64,000 nt of DNA from Mycobacterium asiaticum (GTDB lineage Bacteria > Actinomycetota > Actinomycetes > Mycobacteriales > Mycobacteriaceae), in the NCBI RefSeq assembly GCF_001673365.1, contig NZ_LZLS01000184.1:1-64000 (forward strand), written 5' to 3'. The first letter of the stretch is position 1; every line of letters begins with the position of its first letter. A program made the position numbers and the translations under genes. This document shows, piece after piece, positions 1-7,644 of this stretch. The notes below the pieces were generated by a model. It saw only the letters and a program-made list of their open reading frames with translations, was not told the DNA's origin and did no database searches.

Positions 1-1
1 G

Positions 2-400
2 TCCGAGCGGCAACGCATCGATCCGGCGGAGTTGGCCCATCAACCGATGATTTTGTGGACCCGGGCGGCGGCCACCACCACCTACGCCGATGTCGTCGAA
101 CTGTTTCGGATGCATGAGATCGATCCGCCCATCGTCGACGAAGTGCCACGCGTCCAAACGATCCTGGCACTGGTGGCCGCCGGCGCCGGAACTGCGCTGC
201 TGCCAACATCATTCATAAACCTCAACCGAAAAGGTGTGCGGTTCATCCCGTTACGGGGCCCGCTGCCCAGCCGACCCCTCGCACTGGCCTGGCGCACCGC
301 CAACCAGTCACCCACCGTGCGCAGCTTCCTCGAGGTCGCCAAGCAAGCATCTCCGCAGTACCTCATCGACTTGCGGCAGCATTACTCGCAATTGGGGTAA
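2..400 (+). CDS. LysR-family transcriptional regulator, C-terminal part (cut by window edge)
   Basis: The reading frame is open from the left edge to the stop at 400, so only about 132 C-terminal residues are present. The segment ILALVAAGAGTALLP is typical of the effector-binding domain of LysR regulators, in the strand-helix region before the last beta strand, and RPLALAWR fits the final strand. The N-terminal winged helix-turn-helix lies outside the window. The TTG at 32 is not needed as a start because the frame continues upstream. It converges on the TetR gene at 406-1011, only 5 bp away. Effector and targets cannot be inferred. Confidence 0.75.
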   Translation, partial: SERQRIDPAELAHQPMILWTRAAATTTYADVVELFRMHEIDPPIVDEVPRVQTILALVAAGAGTALLPTSFINLNRKGVRFIPLRGPLPSRPLALAWRTANQSPTVRSFLEVAKQASPQYLIDLRQHYSQLG

Positions 401-405
401 AGCGT

Positions 406-1011
406 TCAGCCGTCGAGCATTCCGTCGACGAGTCGACGCAGCACCTGCCGGATCTCGCGGTGGGCACGCTCCTGGTCGTCGGCGGTGGCGATGGCCATGG
501 CCGCCTCGTCCAGCGCACCGATCAGAACCGTGGCCAGCGGTCGCACCGGCAATTCGGGCAACTGCCCCACCTCGATGGCCTCGGTGATCAACTGTTCGGT
601 CATGCCCAAGCTGTAGCGCTGCGCGACGTCACGGAAGCCGGCCCAACCCAGTACCGCGGGCGCGTCCAGCAGAACCAATTGGCGGACCTCCGGGTCGCTG
701 GACACCTCGAGCCATGCGTCGACCGCGGCGCGAATCAGGCCGGCCGGCGTCGTCTCTCCTGACGAGGCGACCAAGCTCGCCATCCGGGCCATCACATCGC
801 GCTCGACCGCTTCGACGACGTCGCGGAATAGTGCTGCCTTGTCGGTGAATTGGTGGTACATCGCACCGCGGGTGACCCCGGCCTCTTTGGCAATCTCGGG
901 AGTCCCCACCTCGGCGTAACCGCGCCGACCCCACAACCCGCGGGCAGCCGCTATCAGCGCTTCGCGAGTTGCAGCGGAGCGCTCTTCCTGGGTGCGTCTC
1001 TTGATTTCCAT
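406..1011 (-). CDS. TetR-family transcriptional regulator
   Basis: The protein has 201 residues, the usual TetR length. Residues about 10-58 form the DNA-binding domain: TREALIAAARGLWGRRGYAEV, then the recognition helix region VTRGAMYHQFTDKAALF. The remainder is a helical ligand-binding domain without a recognisable substrate signature. The gene is divergent from the alpha/beta hydrolase at 1077, and the 65-bp gap holds an inverted repeat (1027-1053) well placed to be its operator. The likely role, by inference, is repression of itself and of the hydrolase/SDR genes. Confidence 0.9.
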   Translation of the reverse strand: MEIKRRTQEERSAATREALIAAARGLWGRRGYAEVGTPEIAKEAGVTRGAMYHQFTDKAALFRDVVEAVERDVMARMASLVASSGETTPAGLIRAAVDAWLEVSSDPEVRQLVLLDAPAVLGWAGFRDVAQRYSLGMTEQLITEAIEVGQLPELPVRPLATVLIGALDEAAMAIATADDQERAHREIRQVLRRLVDGMLDG

Positions 1012-1026
1012 ACAACCTGTTGGTAA

Positions 1027-1053
1027 TTTACGAACAGACAGCCTGTTTGTAAA
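1027..1053. promoter_or_regulatory. Probable operator of the adjacent TetR regulator
   Basis: TTTACGAACAG (1027-1037) and CTGTTTGTAAA (1043-1053) form an 11-bp inverted repeat with one mismatch around a 5-nt spacer. A further related half site, CCTGTTGGTAA, lies at 1016-1026. The repeat sits centrally between the divergent TetR gene and the alpha/beta hydrolase gene. Size and symmetry suit a TetR dimer. The assignment rests on position and symmetry only. Confidence 0.7.
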
Positions 1054-1076
1054 TCTATCTTTAGTAGGAGTCCTTC

Positions 1077-1907
1077 ATGCCAACGATCGACATTAATGCT
1101 GGAACGATCCACTACGAAGCAACCGGACCCGAAGACGGCAGGCCAGTCGTTTTTGTGCACGGGTACCTGATGGGCGGCGAGCTGTGGCACCAGGTCAGCA
1201 TGAGACTCGCCGATCAGGGTCTGCGCTGCATCGCCCCGACCTGGCCGCTCGGTGCCCACCCGCAACCCCTGCGGCCCGGCGCCGATCGGACCATCACCGG
1301 TGTCGCACGCATCGTCGCCGATGTGCTTGACGCACTCGACCTCGAAGACGTGGTGCTGGTCGGCAACGACACCGGAGGCGTGGTGACACAACTCGTCGCG
1401 GTCCATCATCGACAGCGTCTGGGTGCACTGGTGTTGACGAGTTGCGATGCGTTCGAACACTTTCCGCCGCCGATCCTGAAACCGGTGATCCTCGCCGCCA
1501 AGTCGAAGTCGATCTTCCGTGGGGCGATTCAGACGATGCGGGCGCCGGCTGCGCGGCGGCGCGCCTATGACGGCTTAGCGCACAACGACATTGACGACCT
1601 GACCCAGGGCTGGGTACGTCCGGTTCTGTCCGATCCGGCGATCGCCGAGGACCTGCGGCAGCTCTCGCTGTCGCTGCGCACCGAAGTCACCACCGCAGTG
1701 GCGGCCCGGTTACCCGAGTTCGACAAGCCCACGTTGATCGCGTGGTCGGGCGACGATGCCTTCTTCGAAGTCGAGGACGGCCGCCGGCTTGCCGCGCTCA
1801 TCCCGAATGCCCGCCTCGAGATCATCGAGGGCGCGCGTACCTTCTCGATGGTGGATCGACCCGACCGGCTCGCCGAGTTGCTGTCCACCGTCGCGGTGCC
1901 CGCCTGA
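1077..1907 (+). CDS. Alpha/beta-hydrolase fold protein with Asp nucleophile and no canonical His
   Basis: The 276-residue protein has the single-domain alpha/beta hydrolase layout. The HG oxyanion turn is at 28-29 (FVHGY). The nucleophile elbow VGNDTGG puts Asp98 where esterases carry Ser, as in epoxide hydrolases and haloalkane dehalogenases. The acid turn WSGDD is at 223-227. The place where the catalytic His is expected reads EGARTF (251-256), so Thr255 replaces His. An AGGAG ribosome site lies 7-8 bases before the ATG. It is followed after 33 bp by an SDR gene on the same strand. The fold is secure; catalytic activity and substrate are uncertain. Confidence 0.8.
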   Translation: MPTIDINAGTIHYEATGPEDGRPVVFVHGYLMGGELWHQVSMRLADQGLRCIAPTWPLGAHPQPLRPGADRTITGVARIVADVLDALDLEDVVLVGNDTGGVVTQLVAVHHRQRLGALVLTSCDAFEHFPPPILKPVILAAKSKSIFRGAIQTMRAPAARRRAYDGLAHNDIDDLTQGWVRPVLSDPAIAEDLRQLSLSLRTEVTTAVAARLPEFDKPTLIAWSGDDAFFEVEDGRRLAALIPNARLEIIEGARTFSMVDRPDRLAELLSTVAVPA

Positions 1908-1940
1908 GGTCCGTCTCGCCGCCCAGCTAGCGTTGCCGCC

Positions 1941-2711
1941 ATGTCAGAAGATACGGCACCGCTGGCCGGCCGGCGGGTTCTGGTGACGGGTGCGGCGACG
2001 GGGATCGGAGCGGCGGCGGTCACCGCACTCACCGAAGCGGGGGCACAGGTCGCAGCCACCTACCACCGGACGCCACCACCAGATGACCTCGCAGCCAACT
2101 GGTTTCAATGCGATGTCCGCGACGCCGATGCCGTGTCCTCGGCGGTGCAGCAGGTTGCCGGAAGCCTCGGCGGGCTGGACGTCCTGGTGAACGCCGCGGG
2201 ATTGTGGCAGGCCGGTATTCCCGGCTACATCGACCCCGCGGATATCTCGTTCCTGTTGGATACCAACGTCAAGGCAACGATTCTCACGAACCAGGCCGCC
2301 TATGCAGTGATGAAAGACCAGGATCCCAAGGGCGGCCGGATCATCAACTTCGGATCGTCCGAAGCCGTGATGGGCAGCCCGATTTCGGCCGTGTACGCGG
2401 CGACCAAAGGCGCGGTGCAGGCGTGGACGCGGTCCGCGGCGCAGGCCTGGGCTGCCGACAAGGTCACCGTCAACGCCTTGGCACCCGCCGTGCAGACGCC
2501 GGGTGCCGACCGGTTGCGCGAGTTCCTCGGCCCCCAGGTCGCGCCCCTGATCGACGAGCAACTCAAGACCCGGATTCCGCTCGGCGGCGCGTTGGGTGAT
2601 CCGGCGCGCGATCTGGGACCGGTGCTGGTATTCCTGGCCGGACCCGGTTCCGGCTTCATCACCGGGCAACTGCTGGCGGTCGACGGCGGCCTGATCATGC
2701 TGGGCGCGTAG
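1941..2711 (+). CDS. Short-chain dehydrogenase/reductase (SDR)
   Basis: This is a classical SDR of 256 residues. The cofactor loop TGAATGIG is at 16-23, NAAG at 84-87, the catalytic Ser about 140 and the YAATK motif gives Tyr152 and Lys156. The C-terminal stretch GQLLAVDGG is the usual SDR ending. It should oxidise or reduce a hydroxyl/keto group with NAD(P)(H) in the cytoplasm; the substrate is unknown. It is probably co-transcribed with the hydrolase 33 bp upstream and controlled by the divergent TetR. It converges on the PadR gene at 2726. Confidence 0.88.
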   Translation: MSEDTAPLAGRRVLVTGAATGIGAAAVTALTEAGAQVAATYHRTPPPDDLAANWFQCDVRDADAVSSAVQQVAGSLGGLDVLVNAAGLWQAGIPGYIDPADISFLLDTNVKATILTNQAAYAVMKDQDPKGGRIINFGSSEAVMGSPISAVYAATKGAVQAWTRSAAQAWAADKVTVNALAPAVQTPGADRLREFLGPQVAPLIDEQLKTRIPLGGALGDPARDLGPVLVFLAGPGSGFITGQLLAVDGGLIMLGA

Positions 2712-2725
2712 CTCGCGCGAGCCAC

Positions 2726-3361
2726 TCAGCGGCGGCGGATCTGCCCCTTGGAGCGGCGCACTCGCTTGGCCGGATCCCGTGCTGTGCCACTGGCGATCTC
2801 GTCGCGGAGCTGCTGGATGTTGGAGATCTCCGCGTACAACCCGCGTATCGAATAGTCAAGCACGGCAAACGCGTACCGCTGCTCGGGATCGTCGAGCAAC
2901 CCCACCTCGCGAGATCGCTGACGCGACCACAATGCCTCGTCCAACCTGGCCCGGGTGGCCTCGAGATGCCGCTCCAATGTGTCGACGACCCGTTCCGGGT
3001 CTTCGCCGCGAGCCAGCCAGGTCCGCAGGATGACAGGATGTTTGATGACAACCTGGTCCTGGCCGGGGAAGTGCTGCACCCAGTCCCGCAGCGCCGCCAA
3101 ACCGGCGTCGGTGGTCTCGTACAACGTGATGGACCGCTTGCCGGACTGCGCCTCGACCTCGTTGACCATCCCGCGCTGCAGCAACCTGTTCAATTCGCGG
3201 CGAACGTGACTGACCGACGGCGACCAATAGAAGTGGCCCACCGAAAGTTCGGCACGCAGCTTGATCTCACCGGCGGTGAGTTGCTCGTCGTTGGCGGCCA
3301 GTACACCCAGCACGAGATAGGCCGTCACCGGCAAGCCGTTCGTGGTGCGGCCGGGACTCAT
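2726..3361 (-). CDS. PadR-family transcriptional regulator
   Basis: The protein has 211 residues. The N-terminal winged helix (about 12-95) contains TAYLVLGVL and HFYWSPSVSHVRRELNRL, typical of PadR proteins, followed by the wing with ITLYETTDAGLAALRDWV. The C-terminal half is a helical dimerisation region, and the last 20 residues are rich in Arg/Lys. Its start overlaps the stop of the zinc-ribbon protein gene by 4 nt (3358-3361), so it is the last gene of the minus-strand unit that begins with the amidohydrolase. Ligand unknown. Confidence 0.85.
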   Translation of the reverse strand: MSPGRTTNGLPVTAYLVLGVLAANDEQLTAGEIKLRAELSVGHFYWSPSVSHVRRELNRLLQRGMVNEVEAQSGKRSITLYETTDAGLAALRDWVQHFPGQDQVVIKHPVILRTWLARGEDPERVVDTLERHLEATRARLDEALWSRQRSREVGLLDDPEQRYAFAVLDYSIRGLYAEISNIQQLRDEIASGTARDPAKRVRRSKGQIRRR

Positions 3362-3780
3362 GGTGACCTGGTGAAATAGGGCAAGGCCAAGTCTGGCTGT
3401 ACGGTTTGGAATTCGACGTGCACACGCATCCCGACGGCCAGTTCGTCGGGAGTTACGCCGATGATGTTGGTCAACATCTGATAGCCCTCATCCAGGCTGA
3501 CGATGGCCGGTGCGTAGGGAGGCGCGAACGATGTCGTCACAGGGCGGTAAACCACTGTCCAGCTGTAGATTTCACCAACACCGTGGCTGACCGTCCAGGC
3601 AAGGTCTGCTGACAGACATTGGCGGCAATGCTCCGACGGCGGGAAGTTGGCCGAACCGCAATCGCCGCAGCGCTGATACCGCAACTCCCCGGCGCGGCAA
3701 CCCTCCCAAAACGGGGCGCTGACTGTGCTACTCGCATGCGGTACTGTTCCGCTCTGCGCCCGCAACAGGTTGTCGGTCAT
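3358..3780 (-). CDS. DUF35-type zinc-ribbon/OB-fold acyl-CoA-associated protein
   Basis: The protein has 140 residues. A rubredoxin-like zinc ribbon is made by Cys38, Cys41, Cys52 and Cys55 (RCGDCG and HCRQC), followed by an OB-fold domain with GEIYSWTVVYRP. Proteins of this family pair with thiolase-like proteins. In steroid side-chain degradation the DUF35 part of ChsH2 binds the Ltp2 aldolase. The gene directly follows a thiolase-like gene (4-nt overlap at 3777-3780), so the two products probably form a complex. The zinc ligands are intact here, unlike the paralogue at 11742. Confidence 0.85.
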   Translation of the reverse strand: MTDNLLRAQSGTVPHASSTVSAPFWEGCRAGELRYQRCGDCGSANFPPSEHCRQCLSADLAWTVSHGVGEIYSWTVVYRPVTTSFAPPYAPAIVSLDEGYQMLTNIIGVTPDELAVGMRVHVEFQTVQPDLALPYFTRSP

Positions 3781-4940
3781 CGCGGTTCATCCCCGAGTAG
3801 CAGCACGGTGGTGAACAACGCTCCCGCTCCCCCGTTGCTGCACAACGCAATATGGGCATCCGGTACCTGCAGGGCACCTGCCGTACCCCGCAACTGCTGA
3901 ACCGCGCGAACGGCACGCTGCATCATTTGCGGATTCGAACCCGCATGGCTGAACGACATGGTTCCTCCGTCCGTGGTGATGGGATGACTGCCGTCGATGG
4001 CGATGTGTCCATCGGCGACAAAGGGTCCGCCTTCGCCTTCTCCGCAAAAGCCGAACGCCTCGAGTTGGCGAATGATCTCGAACGAGAACGGATCGTAGAG
4101 TTCCAATACGTCCACCTCCTCGCGGCGCACACCCGCATGCGCGAAGGCACGCTCGGCGGCCCGCCGACCCACCACCCCGTTCACATGGTTGCCGCGACCT
4201 TCCAGGTCCCAGGCGGGCGGATGCTGATACGACGGGCCGTGGAAGTCCGCGCCGCTGCCCAACACGTAGACGGGCTGCGCGGCGGAATCAAGCCGGTCGG
4301 CAACCCGGTCTAGATTGGCCACCACTAGAGCACAGCCGCCTTCGGAAGTTGTGGCGCAGTCCAGCAGATGAAACGGGTCGGCGATGGGACGGGAGGCAGT
4401 GATGTCGCTCGTGGTGAACGGGCCGCGTTGGTAATAAACGGCTTCGGGGTTGTTCGAGCCGTTGTTGCGAATGGTCGCCGCGACCATGGACAGTTGTTCG
4501 CGTGTCGTGCCGTAGACGTGCATGTGTCGGCGCGCGATGAGCGCGAACTCGGCGGCGGTGAACATACCCCACGGCGCGACGAATTCGTTCTCCGGCCGCG
4601 TCCAGGGCGCGGTGGCTTCGTGGTCGCGATACTCACCCGCTTGCGCAGCTACCAGCACGACCACGTCGGCCATGCCGTGTTCGATCGCGCCAACCGCCTC
4701 GGTCACCATGCCGACGCCGAAGCCCAGCCCCTGCCAGGCCGGTCCGAGGCGCAGGTCGTAGATCAGCGAAGTCGACATCGGGCCCGCGCTGATCCCGTCC
4801 ACGTCGTCGAGAAGCAGGCCGGCGTCATCGAGCGCCCCACGGATCGCCGCAACGGCCAGGCTGCGTGACGTCTCGCCGTCGAGTCGGCGGCCCTGCGCGG
4901 TGTTGTACACCCCGACGATGGCTGCGGTGCGCTTACCCAC
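3777..4940 (-). CDS. Thiolase-like (lipid-transfer/Ltp-type) protein, probable aldolase partner
   Basis: The protein has 387 residues and a thiolase fold. The N-terminal region GVGMVTEAVGAIEHGMADVV aligns with the helix that follows the nucleophilic Cys of thiolases, but that Cys is missing. C-terminal motifs include DCATTSEGGCALVVA and CSNGGAGA. The missing Cys and the adjacent DUF35 gene resemble the Ltp2/ChsH2 retro-aldolase of steroid side-chain breakdown rather than a true thiolase. The likely job is carbon-carbon cleavage of a hydroxyacyl-CoA made in the same pathway, but the substrate is not identifiable. The gene overlaps its DUF35 partner by 4 nt. Confidence 0.8.
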   Translation of the reverse strand: MGKRTAAIVGVYNTAQGRRLDGETSRSLAVAAIRGALDDAGLLLDDVDGISAGPMSTSLIYDLRLGPAWQGLGFGVGMVTEAVGAIEHGMADVVVLVAAQAGEYRDHEATAPWTRPENEFVAPWGMFTAAEFALIARRHMHVYGTTREQLSMVAATIRNNGSNNPEAVYYQRGPFTTSDITASRPIADPFHLLDCATTSEGGCALVVANLDRVADRLDSAAQPVYVLGSGADFHGPSYQHPPAWDLEGRGNHVNGVVGRRAAERAFAHAGVRREEVDVLELYDPFSFEIIRQLEAFGFCGEGEGGPFVADGHIAIDGSHPITTDGGTMSFSHAGSNPQMMQRAVRAVQQLRGTAGALQVPDAHIALCSNGGAGALFTTVLLLGDEPR

Positions 4941-4966
4941 ACTGGCTCCGTTCCTGTAGTCGCCGC

Positions 4967-5311
4967 TTAGTTTTCGTCCGCCACGACACCGAGATAGCTG
5001 CCGATCACGTCGAATTGCGCTCCACCGCGGACTATCTGACCGATCGTCCGGGACCGGGTGTCGTTGGGTGCAACACCGCCGCTACCGACGATGTCGATCC
5101 GAACGTCGACGGGCCGTGCGGTTTGCGGGTCGGTGATCTCGACGACCATGACCAGTGCATGCTCGCGCTCATCCCACTCGACACTGGTAATGCGGTGGCG
5201 CGCGGTCAATTCCATCACCGTCGAGTCTCCCCGGAGGAGGAAGCGCACCGGCTGGCACAATTCTCCCGGTCGTGGCGGTACACAGAGCGTGACCCCAGCA
5301 GTCGGCCCCAT
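4967..5311 (-). CDS. Small protein of unknown function in acyl-CoA operon
   Basis: The product has 114 residues and I do not recognise a family. Its ATG (5311-5309) directly abuts the stop codon of the CoA-transferase gene, and it ends 26 bp before the thiolase-like gene starts, so it belongs to this operon. The sequence has alternating hydrophobic strands (TARHRITSVEW, HALVMVVEITDP, VDVRIDIVGSG), which suggests a small beta-rich fold; no signal peptide or membrane segment is seen. It might be a hotdog- or MaoC-like dehydratase fragment or an accessory subunit, but no hydratase motif is visible. Confidence 0.6.
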   Translation of the reverse strand: MGPTAGVTLCVPPRPGELCQPVRFLLRGDSTVMELTARHRITSVEWDEREHALVMVVEITDPQTARPVDVRIDIVGSGGVAPNDTRSRTIGQIVRGGAQFDVIGSYLGVVADEN

Positions 5312-7642
5312 TCACAGACCCGCCGGTCGCGCCGCAGTGATCCCTGCCCCAGCGAGGCGGGCGAGATCGTCTCGGCTGTAACCGATTACCTGCGTCAGCA
5401 CCTCGTCGGTGTGCTGGCCATACAGCGGGGCCACCCTCGATATCCATTGCCGCGGCTTGCCGAGGAACGCAAAAGGCATGCCGGTGCACCGGAACGAGCC
5501 GGCGACCGGATGCTCAACTCGTTCCCAGAACCCGCGGGCCAGCAACTGCGGATCGGTGAGTAGCTCGACCGGGCCCTTGACCGGTGCGGCGGCGACTCCG
5601 CAGGAGCGCAACGCGTCGACCGCCTCGGTCACCGTACGAACAGACGCCCAATCCGTGATCAGTTTGTCGAGTTCGTCGTCGGACTGCTGCGCAGACCCAC
5701 CCACGAGTTCGGCCAGCGCACATCGTCCGGCATCGGTCGTCGCGGCGAGCGCGACCCACGCCTCGCTGGACTCCTGGTTGTCTCGACAACCGTAGATCCC
5801 CTGCGGGCTGGCACCGGGACCGCGATTACCACTGCGGTGCAATGAAATTCCGTTACGTGAATGCTCCACCAGCATTTCGGCGGCGACATTCAACGCGGAC
5901 TCCACCATCGTCGATTCGACATGCACGCCGGTCTGGTCCCGGTCGCGGACCACCAGAGCCGCCACGGCGGCGACGACGGCATGCAGCCCGGCGATCGGAT
6001 CGCACACACCCCGGGGTATCACTGGCGGTCCGTCCGCGTGCCCGGTCATCCACGCCATCCCCGTCGCCTGTTCCATGGTCTGGGCGAAGCCCACCCGGTC
6101 CCGCCACGGGCCGTCCAGGCCGAAGGCAGGCATCCGAACCATGACCGCTCGTGGGTTGGCGGTATGTACTGCTTCCCACTGCAACCCGAAATTCTCCATC
6201 ACCCGTGGCGAAAAGTTCTCGATGACGAGATCGCTTGCGGCGATCAGGTCCAGCACCACCGCACGGCCGGTGTCGGTACCGAGTTCTATACTGACGGCAC
6301 GCTTATTGTTGTTGCTACACAGGAAAACTGGTCCCCATTCCCACCACTGGTCCCAGCTTGGCGGTCGGCCCGCGGAGAATCGCATACCGTCGGGCCGGCG
6401 CACCCCCTCGACCTTGATCACATCCGCACCGAGCGCACCCAGGAACTGGGTTGCGAAAGGTCCGGCCCAGAACGCGGTCAGATCGGCTACGCGTATGTCG
6501 GACAACGGGAAATCGTTTGCGCGGGCCGGGTCCGGCCGGTACGCGGGCGGCGTCCAGTGCACGTTGCCGGTGTCTGCGCCCAGCTGCGGCGGACGCCCGG
6601 GCGCTCTGGTGTGGATTGCATTGCCGCGGTAGGGCACCCGGGGTTGCAGCACGCCCGATTCGGATTCGACGAAGACGCCGCGCTGCGCGAAGTGGTCGAC
6701 GGTAGTCAAGGTGGCCGGTGTTGCGATGGGAGCCACCGGAATTCGAAAGGCTACCGCTAGATCGACGATCTCTTGGGTCGTGCGGGTTTGCGTCCATCCG
6801 GTGACCGTCGCGAGGAACTCGTCGCGCCGTGCGATGCGGCCGTCCACCGCCGCCAGTTCCGGGTCGCCGATCAGGTCGGCACGGTCGATGAGCACCAGAA
6901 AGTCCTGGAACTGCTGCGCGGTGATCGTGCAGAACCCGACCATGCCGTCGGCGGTGGGCACAATGGACGGCAGTTCCAAGCTGCGGGAATTCAGCAACGA
7001 GTCCACGCCCATCACGCTGGCGGACATGGCGGGCAGCCCGCCCATTGCGATGGCCATCGCCTCATAGATGGACAGGTCGATGATTTCGCCGCTCCCGCCC
7101 CGGATCGCGTGCCGGGTGGCGGCCGCGGCGACCGCGGCGGCGAAGGTGCCAGCCAACCATTCCCCGAGTCGGCCGCCCGCCTGTACTGGTTCGTCACCCG
7201 GCCAGCCACGGCTGGCGATGGAACCGGACAGGGCTTGCAGGATGAACTCGTTGGCTGCGACTTGTTCGTCGACGTAAGGGCCCGTGGTGCCGAAAGGCGT
7301 CACGGCGACGACAACAGCCCGCGGATTGGTACGGGTCGTGATGTCCTCCAGTGCCCAGCCGTCAGTCAGGTCGGTGAATATCACGTCGGTGCCGGCGAGC
7401 AGCGCGGCCACCTGGTCCTGATCCTCGGCGATAACCGACCTTTTGCCCGCGGCCAAATATCCGAACAGTGCGCCGGGCGGACCGTCCCCGGCCGACCAGC
7501 GGCGTAGCGAGTCTCCTTGTGCGGATTCAATTTTGACCACTTCGGCACCGGCGTCGGCGAACATTTTCCCGCCGTAGGCCGCCGCGATGCCATTGGAGAA
7601 CTCCAGCACGCGCCAGCCGGCGAACGGTGGCTGGATCCCCAC
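5312..7642 (-). CDS. Fused double-domain class III CoA transferase (CaiB/BaiF family)
   Basis: At 776 residues the protein is about twice the normal family length and contains two tandem CoA-transferase domains: about 1-340 (RVLEFSNGIAAAYGGKMFAD) and about 378-776 (IRVADLTAFWAGPFATQFLG). Each has the GADV/GAEVVKIE nucleotide-binding strand. At the position of the catalytic Asp, domain 2 keeps Asp548 (VCDPIAG) but domain 1 has Glu161 (LGEWLAG), suggesting only one half is a standard catalyst. It probably moves CoA onto a carboxylic acid at the start of the pathway. It follows the amidohydrolase gene by 2 bp and precedes the small unknown gene without a gap. Confidence 0.88.
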   Translation of the reverse strand: MGIQPPFAGWRVLEFSNGIAAAYGGKMFADAGAEVVKIESAQGDSLRRWSAGDGPPGALFGYLAAGKRSVIAEDQDQVAALLAGTDVIFTDLTDGWALEDITTRTNPRAVVVAVTPFGTTGPYVDEQVAANEFILQALSGSIASRGWPGDEPVQAGGRLGEWLAGTFAAAVAAAATRHAIRGGSGEIIDLSIYEAMAIAMGGLPAMSASVMGVDSLLNSRSLELPSIVPTADGMVGFCTITAQQFQDFLVLIDRADLIGDPELAAVDGRIARRDEFLATVTGWTQTRTTQEIVDLAVAFRIPVAPIATPATLTTVDHFAQRGVFVESESGVLQPRVPYRGNAIHTRAPGRPPQLGADTGNVHWTPPAYRPDPARANDFPLSDIRVADLTAFWAGPFATQFLGALGADVIKVEGVRRPDGMRFSAGRPPSWDQWWEWGPVFLCSNNNKRAVSIELGTDTGRAVVLDLIAASDLVIENFSPRVMENFGLQWEAVHTANPRAVMVRMPAFGLDGPWRDRVGFAQTMEQATGMAWMTGHADGPPVIPRGVCDPIAGLHAVVAAVAALVVRDRDQTGVHVESTMVESALNVAAEMLVEHSRNGISLHRSGNRGPGASPQGIYGCRDNQESSEAWVALAATTDAGRCALAELVGGSAQQSDDELDKLITDWASVRTVTEAVDALRSCGVAAAPVKGPVELLTDPQLLARGFWERVEHPVAGSFRCTGMPFAFLGKPRQWISRVAPLYGQHTDEVLTQVIGYSRDDLARLAGAGITAARPAGL

Positions 7643-7644
7643 GT

